From an uncultured Butyricimonas sp. (lineage in GTDB: Bacteria > Bacteroidota > Bacteroidia > Bacteroidales > Marinifilaceae): 64,000 bases of DNA. The DNA is taken from positions 1-64,000 of the forward strand of contig CALUHX010000005.1 in the NCBI GenBank assembly GCA_944320555.1, written 5' to 3'. Numbering within the stretch: position 1 is the first letter of the stretch; every line of letters starts with the position of its first letter. Positions 34,501-43,354 of the stretch are shown here, in pieces. The position numbers and the translations under genes are program-made. Under the pieces are notes generated by a model that was not told where the DNA came from, did no database searches, and saw only the letters and a list, made by a program, of their open reading frames with translations.

Positions 34501-37500
34501 GTGCCCGGCGTAGGCGTACACCGTCTTGTCCTCCGTCGAGAGCTCCGGATCCGTGGTGTTTTCGTCCACGTCCCAGGAGTATTTCAGACGCCCGTCGTTG
34601 CGCACGCCCAAAATCGTGTCGCAGTCGTAGAAGATGAAGTAGCCCCGCATTCCCCTCATCGGGTCCTCCACCGTCCACGCCTCCTCCTTGTGCCAGAAGC
34701 CGAGCATCATGTTCTTCACCCGCTGGTCCACGCACCCCATGATGTCCGTGAACATGTAGTAGTCGCACAAGTATGCCACGTCGAAGTAGTCCGCCAGCTC
34801 GGCCTTGAATTTCGCCCCGTCGTTCAGGGTCGATTTCACCCACTTCACCGTCCGCTCCAGGTATTCCGGCCTCAGCGTCCCCGCCTCGAAAGCGGCGTTG
34901 CGGTCGTCGTCGTCCGGGTATCTCGCCTCGAAAACTTTCAGCCAGTTTGGAACCCCGTCGTCTCCTTTCGTGTCAAAATCGTCGTCGAGGAACATGCCCA
35001 TAGCGTAGTCGTTGTTGAGGAACTCCCAGCACTCCGTGGGGTTCTCCCCGCCGAATTTCTCCGCCACCCACGCCTGGTCGTGATAACCCGGGATGTCGCA
35101 GAACCCGAACACCGCCTCCGTGCTCTTGTCGTTGTTGAAGTTGAATTTCCCTAAGAACTGCGGGGTCTCGTCTGCGCTGCCACGGTAGAACAGGTAGCAC
35201 GGCTCCCCGTCTATCGTGGTGCGCACGTCATAGGGGTATTCGTCCGAGCAGTGCGCCTGCGCCGGGGTCAGTTCCCCGGCTTCCGTCAGCACGTTTTGCA
35301 CCAGCTTGGCCATGCCGGTGTTGTGCGAGCTGGAGGATTCCGCGAAGTCGGCCTTCAGGCAGAAGCAGTCCACCGGCGCGGCCTGTTTTTGGCCGCCGTT
35401 CGACGGGCGGAAGGAGTAGACGGCCTCCGCCTGCAGCTCGCCGCCCACGCCCTGCTCGTCGCAGCCGAGGTACAGGTCGCCCGCCACCTTGGAGGCGTTC
35501 TTGAAGTAGATGCGGTAGTTCTTTATGGGATAGGCCAGCGAGCTGGTGCCCTGCAGCCGGATGCAGCCGCCGACGCACTTGAAGTTCAACGCTTGGTTTC
35601 CCTTCACCACGCACAACATCTCGTCCACGTCGTATTTGGGGTCCTTGTCGTTGTTCACCGCCGCCTGCAGCACCGTCGGCACGCCGTTCGCCTGCCGCCC
35701 CGTGACGATGATGTACCGCATGCCCTCCGGCACGCTGTCCACCGTGACGTTGCCGTTCTCGTCGATCACGTCGTTGCTATCGTAAAGGGCCAGCATCCCG
35801 TCCGCCGAGTCCTGGTCTATCATGTAGGTGTCCAAAACTTGCGAGTCGCTGAGGTAGGTGTTGTATGCCCTTATAAGGTAAACGTCGGTAGTCGCACCGT
35901 CCGCGCCAAGCTCGATGTATGCAGGGACGGCCTGGTACACGCTGTCAGAAGTCGCCCGTTGAACGCTTCCCGACATGATGCCGTTGATATACAAGTAAAC
36001 CATTTCCGTGTTCAGTTTCTCGTAGTCCGACGAGCCGTCTGTGCTCTTGGGGAAGCTCACGAAGGCCACCTCGTACACCTCGCCGGCGGCCATCTTCATG
36101 GACAGCCCGCTCTTGCCCCTCGTGGTCATCCTCGCCTCCTGCGACGTGATGACGAAGCCCGTGCCCTCGGCGTCCACGCAACGGATGACAGCCGCCTCCT
36201 CGTCCACCACTTCGCTGACCTTGTACTTCACGATGAAGGCCATGGCGTTGGTGACGTTCTGCTCGGGCTGCTCGAGGGGGCGGAATTGAACGGTAGCCCT
36301 CGCCGTGTCGGCCAGCCGCAGGGCGTCGCCCGTCCACCCGTCGCCGCCCCATTTGAAGCCCTCGAACACGGTTTTGACGCCGTTGTAAGTCCATTCCTCC
36401 TTGTTCGTGTCGTTGTTGCTCCTCCCCTGGGCCGTCAGCTTCAGCGTTAATCCGTCGGTCGGCTCGCTGATGTCCAGGTCGCTCTTCTCGGCGATGAGCC
36501 GGAAGTGGAAGGCCGTCGCCCCCACCTCGATACGGCACGCCTCCTCGCCGTAGTTGGAGGCCCGCAGCGTCAGCTCCTGGGCGGCGAAGGGAACGGAGGC
36601 CGACGAGGCCAGCGTGCCGCCCACGTAAACGTCCGCCCGTGTCGGGGTCTCCCGGGGGTTATAAGCGGCATATCGAAGGACGTAGCTGTCATACTGTTTT
36701 GCCTGGATGTAGGGGGTGGAGCCCTTTTCGATTATCGCCCCGTCCGAATAGTCAAACCGCGCGGATACAACGGGGGTGTTGTTCCCTGTTTCACGGATTC
36801 CCACGGCGAACAATATGCTGTTGGACTTGATGACGCCACCGTCAGTCAATTCGAGCTCCACGACGAGCTGCACGAGGTGGGTGCCGTGCGCCAGGTTGGC
36901 CGTGTCGATGGAGAAACTTCCGTTGGCCGTGGAGCTGGTGACGCTGCGGTCTTCCGTGTCGGTGCCGTCCAAGTAACAGCGCAGGGTTTTCGTGCCCGCG
37001 CCGCTCAGGGCGTAGGGGATGGAGAGCGTCTGGCCCCGGGTGACGGCCGTGGCGATGTTGAAGGAGCTGGTCAGCGTCAGTTGCACGGCGTTGATGCTCC
37101 AGGTGACCTGGGCGACCTGCGTCTCGGCGCCCTCGCCGACCTCCACCCGCACCCGCACGGTGTTGGTGCCCACGCCTATATATTTCGTGACGTCTATCGT
37201 GTTGGAGCTCCCCGCCGCCACGGTCATGGCGAGGGTGTCCGTGTTCGCCCCCCTCGTTATGGTCACGGTGACCCGCCCGGGGTTGCCGGTGCTTTCCCCG
37301 GTGGTGGTGTCCACCTGGTCGTAGGCGAACACCAGCTCCACCTCGTCGCCCGCCTTGACGGTCTTGTTCGGGGTGACCCGGGTGAGGACGACCTTGGTCG
37401 TGGCCACGGAGCCACCGCCGCCCCCGGTGAACATGTCGCTGGTGCTGATGACCTCGCCCGCCTCGTTCAACAGGCTCAAGGAATAGGCCTTGTCCGCGCC

Positions 37501-38601
37501 CTCTCCGATTTCGTTGAGCTGCAGGGCGGCGCCGTAGGTGGACGCCTTCTCGTTGATCTTCGCCGCCACGCCCTTGCCGCTAACCGGGTTGGTGGAGTTC
37601 TCGTTCACCGCCTGGTCCACCTCCACAACCGGGATGTCCAGCGTGACCTCCCCCTGGTCGTTTGGTGTCAGGTCGCTGGTGGCCGTGCCTTTCGTCACCT
37701 TGATTTTCTTGATGGCGTCCCCGCCCCCGTGGCGGCCCCACGCCGCCGCCGTCAGGAAGGACGACACGTCCGTTCCTTCAAATCGGTAGTCGACCCATTT
37801 GCCCGCCGCCGCCTCGAAGGTGATGATCGTCCCCGGCTTGTCCTCGTCGGCGATGTCCGCCCCCGCCAGGGCCGCCACCGCCGTCTCCAGGGTGTGGTAC
37901 CCGGAGGCGGGAGGGTGGAGCCTTGTCACGTTGTAAAAACCGCTGCCGCTACCGCCGCCGCTCGCCTTCGCAAGGGTGTCTTTTTCCAAGTCCCACGCGT
38001 ACAGGGTGCCGCCAAGGAGATAGGCCTTGTCTTTCAACGTGCCGCCCTCTCCGTCTTTGTAAAGTCCCTCCGGCGGGAGGTCCCCGGAGGTCCAGTGCCG
38101 GTAATAGGAACCGCCAAGCAGGCAGGCGAACTCCTTGGCGCTTTCCACCCACACGATCTGTCCGCCTTCTTCCGCCACGGTGCCGTCCGCCACCGTGGCG
38201 GTCTCCACGACCGCCCCGAACCGGGCCGTCGCCCCCTCCAGGGCGGCCTGGGCGGTGGACTCGTATTGGGCGGCGGCCTCTTGGGCCTTGCCCGCCGCCT
38301 CGGTGGCTGCGGTCGCGGCCGTCTCTGCCGATTCCTTGGCCTCCTCGGCCGCCTGGGCCGCTGTGGCGGCGGTTTGGGCCGCCGTGTTGGCGGCCTTGGC
38401 GGCGGCGTTGGCCGTGGCCGCGGCATCCGTGGCGGGTTTCTGCAAAAGCGTCAGCGGCACGTTGACCAGTTTGTCGTTCTTGGTGCCCGGGAGGCTGTTT
38501 ACTCCGTTCAGGGTGTCCACGGTCTCCAGTTCCTCCAGGCCGGTGGACTCCGCCTTGATGGCGTCCAGCAGGTGCTGGACATCTTCCTGCGTGATTGCCA
38601 T
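31597..38601 (-). CDS. Giant tail fibre / receptor-binding protein, predicted DGR target
   Basis: 2334 residues. N-terminal 130 residues are Ala-rich coiled coil (TAAQAAEEAKESAETAATAA). Several Ig-like beta domains follow. A central region (YRIYFKN ... YFIFYDCDTILGVRNDGRL) resembles CotH-like folds. Next come leucine-rich repeats (LPMLRRLDVVNYVNLPSLDL). The C-terminus is a formylglycine-enzyme/C-lectin-like domain ending in the VR. It should form the tail tip and contact the host surface; variation by the adjacent RT would change receptor choice. Domain boundaries are by eye. Confidence 0.85.
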   Translation of the reverse strand: MAITQEDVQHLLDAIKAESTGLEELETVDTLNGVNSLPGTKNDKLVNVPLTLLQKPATDAAATANAAAKAANTAAQTAATAAQAAEEAKESAETAATAATEAAGKAQEAAAQYESTAQAALEGATARFGAVVETATVADGTVAEEGGQIVWVESAKEFACLLGGSYYRHWTSGDLPPEGLYKDGEGGTLKDKAYLLGGTLYAWDLEKDTLAKASGGGSGSGFYNVTRLHPPASGYHTLETAVAALAGADIADEDKPGTIITFEAAAGKWVDYRFEGTDVSSFLTAAAWGRHGGGDAIKKIKVTKGTATSDLTPNDQGEVTLDIPVVEVDQAVNENSTNPVSGKGVAAKINEKASTYGAALQLNEIGEGADKAYSLSLLNEAGEVISTSDMFTGGGGGSVATTKVVLTRVTPNKTVKAGDEVELVFAYDQVDTTTGESTGNPGRVTVTITRGANTDTLAMTVAAGSSNTIDVTKYIGVGTNTVRVRVEVGEGAETQVAQVTWSINAVQLTLTSSFNIATAVTRGQTLSIPYALSGAGTKTLRCYLDGTDTEDRSVTSSTANGSFSIDTANLAHGTHLVQLVVELELTDGGVIKSNSILFAVGIRETGNNTPVVSARFDYSDGAIIEKGSTPYIQAKQYDSYVLRYAAYNPRETPTRADVYVGGTLASSASVPFAAQELTLRASNYGEEACRIEVGATAFHFRLIAEKSDLDISEPTDGLTLKLTAQGRSNNDTNKEEWTYNGVKTVFEGFKWGGDGWTGDALRLADTARATVQFRPLEQPEQNVTNAMAFIVKYKVSEVVDEEAAVIRCVDAEGTGFVITSQEARMTTRGKSGLSMKMAAGEVYEVAFVSFPKSTDGSSDYEKLNTEMVYLYINGIMSGSVQRATSDSVYQAVPAYIELGADGATTDVYLIRAYNTYLSDSQVLDTYMIDQDSADGMLALYDSNDVIDENGNVTVDSVPEGMRYIIVTGRQANGVPTVLQAAVNNDKDPKYDVDEMLCVVKGNQALNFKCVGGCIRLQGTSSLAYPIKNYRIYFKNASKVAGDLYLGCDEQGVGGELQAEAVYSFRPSNGGQKQAAPVDCFCLKADFAESSSSHNTGMAKLVQNVLTEAGELTPAQAHCSDEYPYDVRTTIDGEPCYLFYRGSADETPQFLGKFNFNNDKSTEAVFGFCDIPGYHDQAWVAEKFGGENPTECWEFLNNDYAMGMFLDDDFDTKGDDGVPNWLKVFEARYPDDDDRNAAFEAGTLRPEYLERTVKWVKSTLNDGAKFKAELADYFDVAYLCDYYMFTDIMGCVDQRVKNMMLGFWHKEEAWTVEDPMRGMRGYFIFYDCDTILGVRNDGRLKYSWDVDENTTDPELSTEDKTVYAYAGHDSVLWKNLREQFPEELAAAYKRIREKMSNSTIFAMFDDEQSARFCERIYNLDAQNKYVEPKTLGVEVNNDGTVTNVKYSYLEAMQGNRKAHRHWWVTNRMGLFDARYSAGQYTATDISFKGNSAAGATVRATPARDFYFEFRREGDTMAHDAVKKDEEWSYTYGQMANIGTIFHLYGGEWMKKLDLSDWGGFTDMSLPTLPVLEELTLGDSSHTYALTELVLGTKLPMLRRLDVVNYVNLPSLDLGGCNRLEEVNASGCSALSAIAFAEGAAVNKLHLPANFQTLALRSMQYLSWSGITFDNKRNLTGLWVENCALIDGMAAFKELFALGGKLKHVRITGVELEGDGSDLRQWKEAGLGGIDASGNTTNTRCKLVGTYKLTRYLDDEAFAALSEYFDELNIRQPQYTMIEFDDSVADDANVSNLDNETGYKYGNAYVPSGHVTAILSKRRRVLAKITKKPTSRPVTIAGVETTVNNPDGEMTFYPLHDGNSNYYADASDVKDCSPAKLDGTEGDWMMYEPFFWFKGVNDYLNDKHYSCYCSNGPDDKPESPEATVVTLEEIRASSGGFREGYKIMSGRATVEASYSADSTYSVCRVGVEGRKRVRFPSVPGTNLVGSVFADGAGNVVKSVVVPAIGNRFEAGMYLVCDVPAGAAELYFSILNTAEFDKVVLSDSDKIEDIEPEWAASDEHLCAVVGSSVVGERLRACVTGGTTSANMNWADFHYYSVQRGMQQIDALMHSRIANLFYAKYGRRDCQGQCGAGQHTYSRTTGGTAARGMTDTIGYEAAAEIDPDATYSLGDGVIPSYAWYKEKDEFGKDVATRVNNICCLGYEDIYGHKYDMMDGVDLPNDSGNGGKWRIWMPDGTTRMVKGKTSSGEWITAVAHGLHMDVVPVGSMNGSSSTYYCDLYYYSSAVRRVAYRGRYYANAEGGLSYASTCIDSSYANAIVGSRLEIKTIGVRHRGRAPRR
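31604..31620. promoter_or_regulatory. GC hairpin just downstream of the variable region
   Basis: CGGGGA-gcccg-TCCCCG, perfect 6-bp stem, 5-base loop, located 25-40 bases beyond the end of the VR. DGR targets commonly carry a hairpin/cruciform at this place that promotes retrohoming. Three near-repeats of CCGGAAA lie just beyond (about 31543-31568). Confidence 0.5.
31645..31800 (-). repeat. Predicted DGR variable region (VR) at the 3' end of the fibre gene
   Basis: Encodes TYYCDLYYYSSAVRRVAYRG... and ends SYANAIVGSRLEI; this layout with GSRL near the C-terminus is the C-type-lectin VR of Bacteroidales DGR targets. Codons in the stretch are unusually T-ending (TAT, AAT, AGT, ATT, CTT) compared with the GC-ending codons of the rest of the gene, consistent with NNT/NNC positions derived from AAT/AAC in a template. 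No template repeat was found by eye in the window. Confidence 0.7.
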
Positions 38602-38604
38602 AGT

Positions 38605-38889
38605 TTATTCTTTTTTCGTTTGGTTGTTAATCTGCTTGTTCAGCCCGTCGATGAAGGCGGGGTTGCACCACCGCTCCGCCATGGAGCGGATAAGGCCGAG
38701 ATCCTCCCGGTCGTACGCCTCCGCCCCCTCGGAGCGGTAGATCTTCCACGCCAGGGCGTGCGCTCGGATGCCCACGCCCCGGGTGTAGAGGATGTCGGCG
38801 AAGCTCTCGCGGGCGTCGCCCTCCGTCTCCCGCCCCCCGATGCCGGAGGGCAGCCTGAAATGCTTGAAGTCGATTCTCGTTTTGTCCAT
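38605..38889 (-). CDS. Small phage protein between baseplate and fibre
   Basis: 94 residues, MDKTRIDFKHFRLPSGIGG. The start of the fibre gene follows four bases after its stop. No family recognised. Helical, charged, with RSMAERWCNPAFIDGLNKQI near the end. Position suggests a baseplate or fibre-attachment part. Confidence 0.6.
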   Translation of the reverse strand: MDKTRIDFKHFRLPSGIGGRETEGDARESFADILYTRGVGIRAHALAWKIYRSEGAEAYDREDLGLIRSMAERWCNPAFIDGLNKQINNQTKKE

Positions 38890-38921
38890 GTCTTTTCGTT
38901 TAAGTTCGGTTTAATCCGTTT

Positions 38922-41900
38922 TTAATCCTTGTAGTCCGAGTGCGGGTACCACCGCCCGTTGGCGTAGGCCACCACCTTGCAGCACTGGTTCCGGAACCGC
39001 AGCACCCGGTCGCGGCCCTCAGTGCCGTACAACGTCGGCTCCCCCTCGCTCACGTTCACCACCACCAGCAGGTGGACGATGCCGCTCGTCGCCAGCACCG
39101 GGTCCGCCTGCAAGGTCGTGTCCCCGTCGATGAGCAGCACCGAGTCGTCCGGCCTGACCGTCACCGTGCCGGACTTCACGCCCTGGCGGTCCCGGAAGCC
39201 CAGGCCGCCGAACACGCTCATGCCGTTCGCCCAAAGGGCGTAGCTGTTCCAAGAGTCCAGGTTGTACTCCCTCGTCACCGGCGCGGAGCAGATCAGGGCC
39301 ACCTTCATCGTGCTCGCTATGCCGTCGTAGTTGCCTCCGGCGATGATGAAGGCGCCCAGCTTGGTGCTGCCGCCGTACAGGCTGTCCGGGTGCCCCCCGA
39401 CGTACACGCTCCCGTTCTCGTCCCCGAACGTCAGGCGGGAGTCGTTCAGGCTCATCTTGGTCCCTTTCAGGGTGCCACCCACGATTTGCAGGCTGCCGAT
39501 TTTACCCGCCGCGGCCTCCATGCTCCCGTCCTCCAGGATCTTGAATCTCCCGTTGGCCGTCACCGTGCCCTCCAGGCTGATGCTCGACGCCTTGATTTTC
39601 ACGCCTTCCGCCGTGGCCCCGACAAAGGATTTGAGGTTTCCGTCCTGGTCGATGGCGAACATCCCCGCCATGTCGCTTTTGCTCACTAATCCCGCCCCGG
39701 AGACCACCTTCCCCTCCTCGTCGAACAACCCCGAGGCTATGAGGTTCATGTCCGCCTTGGTGACGATTTGCGAGCCCTCGATGATTCCTCCGTCCTGGTC
39801 GAAATTGGCCGCCGCTATCTTCACCAGTTTCTCCGACTGCTCGAAGAGGGTTTTGTATTTCACGGCCAGGGCCTCCGCCCGGTCGGTGCTCAACACCAGC
39901 ATATACAAATATATCTCCCCGGTGAAGGCGAGTTTGAAGTCGCCCGTGCCATTCCACAGGCCGGAATGATTAAACACCCGGTAGCCGTCCGTCTGCGCCA
40001 GCTCGCCGTCGTAGCTGAACTCGTTGAAGTTCTCGAACCCCGTCTTGTCCAGCCCTTCGAACCCGATTGTCAGCCGCCCGGCCTTGGCCACCCGGTAAAA
40101 AAAACTCAGGTACACCGCCTCCGGCTTTTTCTGCCCCTCGTCATTCGTGTCGTCGTATTCGGGAATGAACCGGAAGTTCTCGTGCTTTTGTATGATGTGT
40201 TTGTTCTTTATATACACGGTGACGCGCCCGTCGTCCTTCCGGACGCAGGCGTAGTTTGTCTTGTCGGCCAGCGGGCCTCCGTTCGCCCAAATCCACTTGT
40301 TCCCGAGGAGGAAGAAGGTGGCCTCGTTCTCCGTGTCCCACTTGTTCATGCCGTCGCCGAAAGAGGCGTTGTCCAGCCAGCTTTTGTCTTCGGTGAAGTC
40401 CTTGCGCAGCCCCTCCACGGCGGCCTCGATCTTGCCCTCCGTCACCTCGAAGCGGGTCAGCACGTCCTCGCCCGTGGCCAGCACGAACGTGCCCAGCAAG
40501 TAAACGTTGTCCCCGTACAACCCGTTGCCGTGTGGCTGGTTGTCCGCCGGGAACCGGCTGTCGCCGATGCCGTCCAGGTTGCCCAGGCGGACCCGCAGGC
40601 AGCCGTCGAAGCTCTTCCCTTTCACGCCGTCCAGCACGTCCACCCTCGGCTGCCCGTCCTCCGTGGCCGATATGGATATGAGGTTTTGGCGGAGGCGATC
40701 CGTCGTGTTGCCCATCAGCACGCACTCGTCGCCCGTTTTGGGCTCCGCGCCCCCGAACTCGCTCGCGGGCACGGTGACGCCCTCCCCGTCCGAGGCGGAG
40801 ATTTCCACCCAATAGCCGTGCGGCGCTGCGCCCGTGAACTCCGCGCAGCGAATCAGGTCGCCCGCCGCGAACTCGTTGCCCCGCTCAAAAGTTATCTTAT
40901 AGTTGTCCCCGTCCTTCGTGACGGTTTTTATCTTGCCGTTGGCGGCGCTCACCACCAGCTGGCCGCCGACGCTCCGGACTTTCTCGATAAGCAGCTCCAG
41001 GGCCACCAGGGCCTGCCGGACGGTCACCTTGTCCACGGTCAGGTGGCTCGTGCCGGTCAAGGCGTCCATCCACAACTGCCAGCCCTCGCCCGTCAGGCCG
41101 TCCACGAACTTCACCGACCGCAGCAGCTCCCGGATGACGGCCGTCAGCCACTCGGCGTTGCCCTCGCCGTCCGCCGCACCGCCGCTCTCGCCCGCCTTGT
41201 AGTTGCCGAGCCTCACGCCTTGCAGGAAGGTGATTTTTCCCCTCGCCGTGTCGTCCGTCTTTTTGCTAAGGGATTCCTTCAACGCCCGGCGGGCGGAGAA
41301 GACGTTGTTGTCGGTGGGGTAGGTGTTGTCCCAGGACCGGATCAAGTCGGGGAAGCTCCCCGACGTGGCCGCCTTGACGTAGTTCTTGGCGTCGGCGATG
41401 CCGTCGCCTATGGCCTCCAGCGCGCCGGTGCTCGCGGCGTCGCATATCTCGATGTCCATTTGCGAGGGCAGGTTCACCCGCCTCGTGACCTTGGTGATCC
41501 GGCTGCTCCGCCAGCCCGTTTCCGGGAAATATTGCGGACTCTCCAGCCGCACCCGCCTGCCCACGTACAGGTCGATGCCATTTTCTTCCATGTACACGTG
41601 GTCGGTGGGGGCCTTGTACCTGCCCGCATCCACGGCGTTCTCCTCGTTGTACTTGTCCACGGCCTCCTTGAACTCCTCCTCGGCCAGCGGATAGTACTCG
41701 TCCGGCATGCGGATGTTCCACAAAATGTATTGGTCGCCCGCCTTCGGGCAAAGCGTGTCGTTCGGCAGTTGCGTGTCGTCGTTGAATGGCCAGATGGTGA
41801 TGATCTCGAATTCCCGGGTGGCGCTGTCGAAGTTGGCCTCCAAATAGTAGGTCCCGTCCTCCTCGTTGCCCACGCCCGCAAGCTCCGAGCCCTCCTGGAA

Positions 41901-42839
41901 CGACACCCGCTTCACCTTTTGCGGAAGCTCGTACTCGTTGGGGTCGAAATTCAAACCGTTGTCCTTGAAGTAAAAGATCGTGTACGGGTTGCCTTCCTCG
42001 TCCTTCACTTCCTCGCTGCGCACCGAACTCACCGTGCCGACGCGCTTGGGATAGATGCCCGCGAAGGCGGCCGCCTCGTACCGGTGCCATACGCCGTACT
42101 TCTCCACCAGCCCCTCGACATCCGCGTGCCTCGCACCGTTCGGAAGCTGGAGCCGGCTGTGTCCATAGCGATCCGGATCAATGTTCTTGCTGCTGCCCAC
42201 CGGGTACAGCCGGGTGTAGAAGTCGGCGTTGTCCGCCATGTCGCAGCTGATCCCCGTCAGCCCCTTGCCGTAGCCCAGCGTGACCTCCTCGCTCCGCTCG
42301 CACCGGCACACGTTCACGGTTTGGCCTTCGACCCACCATTCCGCCCGGTTGCCGGCTTTCTCGGCCACCTCCTTTAGGGCCTCGCCGCAATATTTGCCCT
42401 CGTAGTCGATGACGATGTTCTCCGCGCCCTCCACCGTGCCCACTTTCCAGTCGGTGGTGTGGTCCATGCCGTTGTTGATGCTCTTGACGATGAGCGCCAC
42501 GTGCTCCCTCGGTGGGGCGGTCAGCGTGAACACCGGCTCGTCGTCGCCGTCCGTGTCGTTGAGCACCAGGAAGCGCTTCACCAGGCTCTCGATGCCGTAG
42601 AATTTCACGTCGTACTTCCACTCCACGGTGGACACTTGCTCCGGCTTATAGCGTTCCATCAGCCAGTACCGCTCGCCCATGAACTCGGCGTAGTCGTTCA
42701 CCTCCAATGCGATGTGCTCGTACAGGGTGAACGAGAGGGCGAGCGTGTTGTCGCCCTGCAACTCCTTCGCCTGTGTCGAGTTGTCGTCGCAGGGAGCCTC
42801 TATCTTCGCCCTGCCGTCGCTGCCGTAGATCGTTACCAT
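38922..42839 (-). CDS. Tail-associated baseplate hub protein (prophage tail endopeptidase/Tal-like)
   Basis: 1305 residues. The N-terminal 370 residues (MVTIYGSDGRAKIEAPCDDN ... YGIESLVKRFLVLND ... GMDHTTDWKVGTVEG) match the layout of gp27-like hub domains of siphophage tail proteins. A long beta-rich, collagen-free stalk follows, with triple-helix-type repeats (TVTANGRFKILEDGSMEAAAG) typical of trimeric tail needles. Its place after the distal tail protein and before the fibre fits. No catalytic peptidase residues are obvious. Confidence 0.75.
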   Translation of the reverse strand: MVTIYGSDGRAKIEAPCDDNSTQAKELQGDNTLALSFTLYEHIALEVNDYAEFMGERYWLMERYKPEQVSTVEWKYDVKFYGIESLVKRFLVLNDTDGDDEPVFTLTAPPREHVALIVKSINNGMDHTTDWKVGTVEGAENIVIDYEGKYCGEALKEVAEKAGNRAEWWVEGQTVNVCRCERSEEVTLGYGKGLTGISCDMADNADFYTRLYPVGSSKNIDPDRYGHSRLQLPNGARHADVEGLVEKYGVWHRYEAAAFAGIYPKRVGTVSSVRSEEVKDEEGNPYTIFYFKDNGLNFDPNEYELPQKVKRVSFQEGSELAGVGNEEDGTYYLEANFDSATREFEIITIWPFNDDTQLPNDTLCPKAGDQYILWNIRMPDEYYPLAEEEFKEAVDKYNEENAVDAGRYKAPTDHVYMEENGIDLYVGRRVRLESPQYFPETGWRSSRITKVTRRVNLPSQMDIEICDAASTGALEAIGDGIADAKNYVKAATSGSFPDLIRSWDNTYPTDNNVFSARRALKESLSKKTDDTARGKITFLQGVRLGNYKAGESGGAADGEGNAEWLTAVIRELLRSVKFVDGLTGEGWQLWMDALTGTSHLTVDKVTVRQALVALELLIEKVRSVGGQLVVSAANGKIKTVTKDGDNYKITFERGNEFAAGDLIRCAEFTGAAPHGYWVEISASDGEGVTVPASEFGGAEPKTGDECVLMGNTTDRLRQNLISISATEDGQPRVDVLDGVKGKSFDGCLRVRLGNLDGIGDSRFPADNQPHGNGLYGDNVYLLGTFVLATGEDVLTRFEVTEGKIEAAVEGLRKDFTEDKSWLDNASFGDGMNKWDTENEATFFLLGNKWIWANGGPLADKTNYACVRKDDGRVTVYIKNKHIIQKHENFRFIPEYDDTNDEGQKKPEAVYLSFFYRVAKAGRLTIGFEGLDKTGFENFNEFSYDGELAQTDGYRVFNHSGLWNGTGDFKLAFTGEIYLYMLVLSTDRAEALAVKYKTLFEQSEKLVKIAAANFDQDGGIIEGSQIVTKADMNLIASGLFDEEGKVVSGAGLVSKSDMAGMFAIDQDGNLKSFVGATAEGVKIKASSISLEGTVTANGRFKILEDGSMEAAAGKIGSLQIVGGTLKGTKMSLNDSRLTFGDENGSVYVGGHPDSLYGGSTKLGAFIIAGGNYDGIASTMKVALICSAPVTREYNLDSWNSYALWANGMSVFGGLGFRDRQGVKSGTVTVRPDDSVLLIDGDTTLQADPVLATSGIVHLLVVVNVSEGEPTLYGTEGRDRVLRFRNQCCKVVAYANGRWYPHSDYKD

Positions 42840-42877
42840 ATTATTATAATGCCGTTAGATTGCCGTTGGATTGTCTT

Positions 42878-43354
42878 TCAGATGGCCGGCTTGGGTTCCC
42901 GGAAGGTCACCGTGAACCGGCTGGCCTGTTTGCCCGCCTTCCATAGATAGGTCAAGGGCTCGTAGTCGCCGCCTTCCTTGTAGAACGTGCGCAGCGTCAG
43001 GTCAAGGTCGGGGAAACGGATGTCCAGCCAGCCGTCGTCGCCCTGTTTCAGGAAGGCGATGAACGCCCGGTATTGCGACAGCCACGCCTCCCGTGTGTCA
43101 GCGTACAGGGCGAACGTGAGCTTCACGTCCCGCGCCTGGTTCCTCACCTCCAGCACGGAGGAGTATTTCTCGCCCTCCTCCTCCCGGATGTCCACCGCCA
43201 CGTGGGTCTTGGTTTTGGCCGGGGCCATGATGGCCTTCAGGTTGTTCCGGTCGCCGCGTTTCTTCTCCGCCAAGAACACGCCGTATTCCTTCCAGATGTC
43301 CGTGCCGTTCACCAGCACCTTGCCCTCGAGTATTGCGTCCATTGCCATAGTCAC
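42878..43354 (-). CDS. Distal-tail-like protein
   Basis: 158 residues, MTMAMDAILEGKVLVNGTDI. The fragment KEYGVFLAEKKRGDRNNLKAIMAPAK and the ending SRFTVTFREPKPAI look like the N-domain of a Dit-type distal tail protein. It overlaps the tape-measure stop by four bases and precedes the hub gene. Family call is by position and general pattern. Confidence 0.55.
   Translation of the reverse strand: MTMAMDAILEGKVLVNGTDIWKEYGVFLAEKKRGDRNNLKAIMAPAKTKTHVAVDIREEEGEKYSSVLEVRNQARDVKLTFALYADTREAWLSQYRAFIAFLKQGDDGWLDIRFPDLDLTLRTFYKEGGDYEPLTYLWKAGKQASRFTVTFREPKPAI

Noticed and set aside
32209..38925. Long plus-strand frames opposite the fibre gene
   Set aside because: Val/His/Arg-rich mirror frames of high-GC coding sequence; no domain or start signal, and the minus strand has clear domains.
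39768..42377. 869-codon plus-strand frame opposite the baseplate hub gene
   Set aside because: Same antisense artefact of GC-rich codons; no recognisable domains.
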